Shown here one piece after another: positions 60,103 through 64,000 of a DNA stretch of 64,000 nt (position 1 is its first letter; the number at the start of each line of letters is the position of its first letter). Both the position numbers and the translations under genes were made by a program. Source of the stretch: Arthrobacter sp. MSA 4-2 (GTDB lineage Bacteria > Actinomycetota > Actinomycetes > Actinomycetales > Micrococcaceae); NCBI RefSeq assembly GCF_016405885.1, contig NZ_JAEKGC010000002.1, forward strand, positions 186,001-250,000, read 5' to 3'. Below the pieces are notes generated by a model. It saw only the letters and a program-made list of their open reading frames with translations. It was not told the DNA's origin and did no database searches.

Positions 60103-61470
60103 ATGACCACTCTGGCATCCTCACCACTCGGCTCCACCACCCTTGCGGAGCACCCCGCCTGGCTCCGCCTGAAGGCGGCGGCCGGCGCCCTGCAGCAACT
60201 GCAGATCAAGGACGGATCGGTCCCTGAACCCGCCGACCGCCCGAAGGCCGCCGAGTTCAACGCAACGATCATCGAGGCGGTCACCGAACTCGCCCCCGCC
60301 TTCCCGCACGACGCCGCCTACCACACCGCCCTGGTAAAGGACCTGGAGGCCTGGGCGGAGTCCGGCTTCGGCGTCCCCGACTTTCTCGACTCACTGCTGG
60401 CCTTCCAGCCGCAGCAGCACCGCGTGGACGGCCTGGCGCACCTGGTCCTCTTCCCCATGTACACCCAGAACGGCAGCAGCAACCGCCTCGTGGAGGCCGT
60501 GCTGATCGAAGTGATCTGGCCCGAGTTCATCGCCGACCTCGAGGCCGGCGACTACTCCAACGGGCTGTTCGTGCCCATCCGCTTCATCGACTTCACCGAG
60601 GGCTACAACACCAACTCCGCCGTCCTCTTCCCCGAGACCGTCGCCGTCCGCGAAACCCCCACCTTCACCTGGGGTGCGATCTTCGCCGACCGTGAGGCCG
60701 CCCGCTTCCGCCGCGTGGTGGAGGCCGCAGCCGACATCACCCGCCTCGACCTGCCCGCGGAGGCCCGCGAACTCCTGGCCGACCAGAAGCTGGCCGAGGA
60801 AACCTTCGTGATGTGGGACCTGATCCACGACCGCACCCACATGCGCGGTGACCTGCCGTTCGACCCGTTCATGATCAAGCAGCGCATGCCCTTCTTCCTG
60901 TACTCCCTCGAGGAGCTGCGCTGCGACCTGACCGCGTTCCGCGAATCGGTGCGCATCGCGAAGGACGAGGAGGCCTCGCCCGAGACCCGCCGCCACGCCC
61001 GCCTGGTGCAGTACGCGGTGATCTTCGACCGGATCTTCCGCTTCGCCATCACCGGCTCCCGCGTGCGCAACTACGACGGCCTCGGCGGCCAGCTGCTCTT
61101 CGCCTGGATGCACCAGCACCGCGTCCTCCACTGGACCGACACCAAGCTCACCATCGACTGGGACGAAGTCGCCGACGTCGTCGTGGCCCTGGGCGAGGAG
61201 ATCGAGCAGCTGTACTGGCGCTCGATCGACCGCCCCAAGATCGCACACTGGCTCGCCGCCTACGAGCTGGTCTCCAAGACCGTCACGCCCCACCCGGCCT
61301 CGGTCTGGGCCAAGGGACCCGACGCCCTTCCGCTCAGCGGCCCGCCGCGCGGCCTGACCGATGCCGTGCTCGACGACGAGTTCCCGCTGTCGATGTTCTT
61401 CGAAGCCCTCGACCGCAAGATGAAGCCGGTCATCGAGTCGACGGCCGGAATCACCGGAGCATCGGCGTGA
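60103..61470 (+). CDS. DUF6421-family protein
   Basis: 455 residues from ATG 60103. No known function. The sequence is helix-rich with several conserved-looking acidic/aromatic segments such as VMWDLIHDRTHMRGDLPFDPF, with His-x3-Thr-His, which could bind a metal, and NYDGLGGQLLFAWMHQHRVL. No signal or membrane segment. It is followed by an SDR gene (4-bp overlap) and a threonine aldolase gene, an order I know from Arthrobacter-like genomes. Confidence 0.82.
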   Translation: MTTLASSPLGSTTLAEHPAWLRLKAAAGALQQLQIKDGSVPEPADRPKAAEFNATIIEAVTELAPAFPHDAAYHTALVKDLEAWAESGFGVPDFLDSLLAFQPQQHRVDGLAHLVLFPMYTQNGSSNRLVEAVLIEVIWPEFIADLEAGDYSNGLFVPIRFIDFTEGYNTNSAVLFPETVAVRETPTFTWGAIFADREAARFRRVVEAAADITRLDLPAEARELLADQKLAEETFVMWDLIHDRTHMRGDLPFDPFMIKQRMPFFLYSLEELRCDLTAFRESVRIAKDEEASPETRRHARLVQYAVIFDRIFRFAITGSRVRNYDGLGGQLLFAWMHQHRVLHWTDTKLTIDWDEVADVVVALGEEIEQLYWRSIDRPKIAHWLAAYELVSKTVTPHPASVWAKGPDALPLSGPPRGLTDAVLDDEFPLSMFFEALDRKMKPVIESTAGITGASA

Positions 61471-62219
61471 CGGACGCCGTTTCGCCGGCGGGCGCACCCG
61501 CGCCCGCCGGCCTCACGGTCGTCGTCGCCGGGGCAACGAGCGCCTCGGGCGTGGCCGTGACCCGGGAGCTCACCGCCCGCGGCGCGCGCGTGATCGCCGT
61601 CGGCTCCCACCCCGGCCGGCTCCAGGACGCCCTCGGACACCTTGACGGCGTCGATCAGCGGGTGTGCGACCTGACCGACGCCGCCGCCGTGAACGCCCTC
61701 GCGTCCGCGGTCGAGGCGGACACCGGCGGCGCCGACGGGCTGATCCACCTCGTCGGCGGCTGGCGCGGCGCCAAGGGCATCACCACCCAGTCGGACGAGG
61801 ACTACGCCTTCCTGCACGACTCGGTCTTCCGCACCCTGTTCAACACGAGCCGCGCCTTCTACGACCAGCTCGCGCGCTCACCCCGGGGCCGCCTCGCCGC
61901 CGTCTCGGCCACCGCCGTCGACTCCCCCACCGCGGGCAGCGCCTCCTACGCCGCCGTGAAGGCCTCGGTGGAAACCTGGCTGCGCGCCGTCGCCGACGGC
62001 TTCACCCGCGACGGGTCCGCGGCGGCGTCGACCGCGCTGGTCGTCAAGGCGCTGCTCGACGACGCCATGCGGGAAGCGCAGCCCGAGCGGCGCTTCCCGG
62101 GCTACACCCACGTCGACGACCTCGCCCGGGCCGCCGCTGCACTTTTCGACGCGCCCGCCGCCGACATCAACGGGCAGCGCACCACACCGGCAGACCTGCT
62201 GGCCAGGGCCGACGGCTGA
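61467..62219 (+). CDS. Short-chain dehydrogenase/reductase
   Basis: 250 residues, GTG start overlapping the DUF6421 stop (GTGA). The nucleotide motif is AGATSASGVAVT (Gly-rich loop shifted from TGxxxGxG). The active-site Tyr and Lys are present in SYAAVKAS, after SATAVDSP. Catalytically normal, unlike the SDR at 51.3 kb. Substrate unknown. Confidence 0.87.
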   Translation: MTDAVSPAGAPAPAGLTVVVAGATSASGVAVTRELTARGARVIAVGSHPGRLQDALGHLDGVDQRVCDLTDAAAVNALASAVEADTGGADGLIHLVGGWRGAKGITTQSDEDYAFLHDSVFRTLFNTSRAFYDQLARSPRGRLAAVSATAVDSPTAGSASYAAVKASVETWLRAVADGFTRDGSAAASTALVVKALLDDAMREAQPERRFPGYTHVDDLARAAAALFDAPAADINGQRTTPADLLARADG

Positions 62220-62231
62220 GCGCCGCTAGGG

Positions 62232-62237
62232 GATAAT
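62232..62237 (+). promoter_or_regulatory. -10 hexamer of the threonine aldolase gene, probable leaderless start
   Basis: GATAAT ends 6 nt before GTG 62244 in the 24-bp gap after the SDR gene, so the aldolase may have its own leaderless transcript besides read-through. Confidence 0.45.
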
Positions 62238-62243
62238 AGGACA

Positions 62244-63314
62244 GTGACTGAGACTCTTTCGACCTTCCGCCCGCTGCACGACATCAACGAGCGCGGCTTC
62301 GCCTCCGACAACTACTCGGGGATCCACCCCGAGGTGCTCGCCGCCATCGCGGCGGCCAACGGCGGCCACCAGGTGGCCTACGGCGATGACGTCTACACCG
62401 CCCGGCTCAAGGAACTCCTCGAGGAGCACTTCGGCGAGGGCATCGAGGCCTTCCCCGTGTTCAACGGCACCGGCGCGAACGTCCTGTCGCTCCAGTCGAT
62501 CCTGCCCCGCTGGGGCGCCGTCATCTGCGCGGCCACCGCCCACATCAATGTCGACGAGAACGCCGCGCCCGAGCGCGTCGGCGGCATAAAGCTCCTGACG
62601 GTTCCCACCCCGGACGGCAAGCTCACCCCCGAGCTGATCGACCGCGAGGCCTGGGGCTGGGGGGACGCCCACCGGGCCCAGCCGCTGGCCGTCTCGATCA
62701 CCCAGACCACCGAACTCGGCACGCTCTACACGGTCGAAGAGATCCGGGCCATCGCCGACCACTGCCACGACCGCGGGATGCACCTGCACATGGACGGAGC
62801 CCGGCTGGCCAACGCCGCCGCGGCGCTGGGCCTGCCGCTGCGGGCCTTCACCCGCGACGCCGGCGTCGACATCCTCTCCTTCGGCGGCACCAAGAACGGG
62901 CTGATGTTCGGCGAATGCGTCGTCGTGCTCAACCCCGCCGCGTCGACGGGGCTTGAATACCTGCGCAAGATGAACATGCAGCTCGCCTCGAAGATGCGCT
63001 TCGTCTCGGCCCAGCTCATCGCCCTGCTCGAAGACGGCCTGTGGCTGCGCTCGGCGTCCCACGCGAACGCCATGGCCGCACGGCTGACCGAGGCGGTGCG
63101 CGGCATCGACGGCGTCCGGCTCACCCAGGAGACCCGGGCGAACGCCGTTTTCGCCATCCTCGACCCGGCAGCCGCCGACCGCATCCGGAAGCAGTTCCGC
63201 TTTTACGACTGGGACCAGGCGACCGGCGAGGTGCGGTGGATGTGCTCGTTCGACACCACCGAGGAGGACGTCGACGCGTTCGCGGCGGCCATCGCGCGCG
63301 AAGTCGGCGCGTAG
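62244..63314 (+). CDS. Low-specificity threonine aldolase-family PLP enzyme
   Basis: 356 residues. Cleaves L-threonine/allo-threonine to glycine and acetaldehyde. SDNYSGIHPEVLAAI at the N-terminus, the PLP-stacking segment ATAHINVDENAAPE, HMDGARLANAA and the PLP-Lys in SFGGTKNGLMFGE are intact. The C-terminal RWMCSFDTTEEDVDAF is typical. Confidence 0.93.
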   Translation: MTETLSTFRPLHDINERGFASDNYSGIHPEVLAAIAAANGGHQVAYGDDVYTARLKELLEEHFGEGIEAFPVFNGTGANVLSLQSILPRWGAVICAATAHINVDENAAPERVGGIKLLTVPTPDGKLTPELIDREAWGWGDAHRAQPLAVSITQTTELGTLYTVEEIRAIADHCHDRGMHLHMDGARLANAAAALGLPLRAFTRDAGVDILSFGGTKNGLMFGECVVVLNPAASTGLEYLRKMNMQLASKMRFVSAQLIALLEDGLWLRSASHANAMAARLTEAVRGIDGVRLTQETRANAVFAILDPAAADRIRKQFRFYDWDQATGEVRWMCSFDTTEEDVDAFAAAIAREVGA

Positions 63315-63385
63315 GCGCTCATTGCCTATGGTTACGAAAAGGTAACCGCGGCGAGTCCCCCCGCGACACGCCGCACATGATGGCA

Positions 63386-63391
63386 TAGCCT
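63386..63391 (+). promoter_or_regulatory. -10 hexamer of the DUF3000 gene, probable leaderless start
   Basis: TAGCCT ends 6 nt before GTG 63398. Confidence 0.35.
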
Positions 63392-63397
63392 GCGGGG

Positions 63398-64000
63398 GTG
63401 AGCGCACTTGGCGGCCTGTCGCAGGCACCCGACGAATTCCGAACGGCTCTTGCCGGTCTCAAGGAGGCCCGCTGCCGCACCGAGCTGCGCCTCGAGGAGA
63501 TTCCTGCCCCCTCGCGCCTTGCACCGTTCGCGGTCGCCCTCGGCGCGGAGGTGTACCAGCCGGCCCAGCCGGCGCGGCGTCCGGTCCACGGGCCCGCCGG
63601 CGCGGAACTGCTCCCGCAGGAACCGGTGGAGCTCGCCACCGGGCGGTTCATCCTGCTGTACGATCCGCAGGGCTCGGCGGTGTGGGACGGCAAGTTCCGG
63701 GTGGTCACCTACATCCGCGCCCAGCTCGAACCGGACATGGGCAACGACACGCTGCTCGGCTCGGTGGCCTGGACCTGGCTCGCGGAGGCGCTCGAAAACC
63801 ACGGGGCCGCCCACCACAACGCCGGCGGGACGGCGACCCGCATCCTCTCCGAGAGCTACGGAACGCTCGAGGACCGGCCGGACACCATCGACATCGAGCT
63901 GCGGGCCTCCTGGACACCGGACAGCGCGGAGATCCGACGGCACCTCGAGGCGTGGTCCGACATGGTGTGCACCTTCGCGGGGCTGCCGCCCCTCCCCGAG
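63398..64000 (+). CDS. DUF3000-domain protein, 3' truncated by window edge
   Basis: 201 codons without a stop reach the right edge. From GTG 63398 the protein reads SALGGLSQAPDEFRTALAGL and then LATGRFILLYDPQGSAVWDG, DMGNDTLLGSVAWTWLAEAL and TLEDRPDTIDIELRASWTP, the actinobacterial DUF3000 pattern. The family often precedes an rnd-like ribonuclease D gene. Function unknown. Confidence 0.85.
   Translation, partial: MSALGGLSQAPDEFRTALAGLKEARCRTELRLEEIPAPSRLAPFAVALGAEVYQPAQPARRPVHGPAGAELLPQEPVELATGRFILLYDPQGSAVWDGKFRVVTYIRAQLEPDMGNDTLLGSVAWTWLAEALENHGAAHHNAGGTATRILSESYGTLEDRPDTIDIELRASWTPDSAEIRRHLEAWSDMVCTFAGLPPLPE

Overview
The window is high-GC DNA from an actinobacterium, most likely of the family Micrococcaceae (Arthrobacter-like). 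The evidence is the actinobacterial-type integration host factor next to gmk, a PriA without helicase motifs, DUF3000, DUF6167/DUF948 and acVLRF1 families, many GTG starts, and a core gene order known from this group. The genus cannot be read from the sequence. No rRNA, transposase, integrase or CRISPR array was seen.

Layout. At 1-1.0 kb lie a truncated PhyH-like gene and a YbaK-type tRNA deacylase. From 15.9 kb down to 1.0 kb on the minus strand runs one long gene train: pyrR-pyrB-pyrC-(membrane PH-like protein)-carA-carB-pyrF-mihF-gmk-rpoZ-coaBC-metK-priA. The pyr genes mostly overlap by a few bases, and a PyrR-type RNA site overlaps the pyrR ribosome binding site. The region 16.0-31.2 kb looks like accessory DNA between two core blocks. 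It holds a PrsW protease, a TetR/ABC-exporter operon followed by two tandem-repeat arrays, a hydrolase, NDH-2, an AhpD-like protein, a DUF4397-sortase-sigma-TetR module, a lipoprotein, a TauE/SafE permease with a pyridine nucleotide-disulfide oxidoreductase, a methyltransferase and a broken dehalogenase gene.

From 31.2 to 44.5 kb the core resumes, again mostly on the minus strand: rarA (with a divergent acVLRF1 gene), rpsD, DUF948, DUF6167, alaS, ruvX, mltG, aroE, aroC, aroK, aroB, efp, nusB. From 45.4 to 50.5 kb come def-fmt-rsmB-rpe (translation initiation and rRNA modification) and a PD-(D/E)XK-like nuclease gene.

The segment 50.6-55 kb is the most irregular. A tRNA-Gly/Cys/Val operon ends in a strong terminator. 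It is followed by an SDR gene behind a palindrome-rich promoter, an enoyl-CoA-hydratase-like gene, an 8-bp tandem array, an unrecognised gene, a second identical tRNA-Gly, a repeated 49-bp block with competing hairpins, and an orphan Rv0909-type antitoxin-like gene. The rest, 55-64 kb, is chromosomal: zapE, sseA-sufE, a hydrolase, a small USP-like protein, msrB, a DUF6421-SDR-threonine aldolase operon and a DUF3000 gene cut by the right edge.

Several genes (prsW, TetR, GNAT, rarA, a hydrolase, USP-like, threonine aldolase, DUF3000) have a -10-like hexamer only 6-7 nt before the start codon, which suggests leaderless transcripts.
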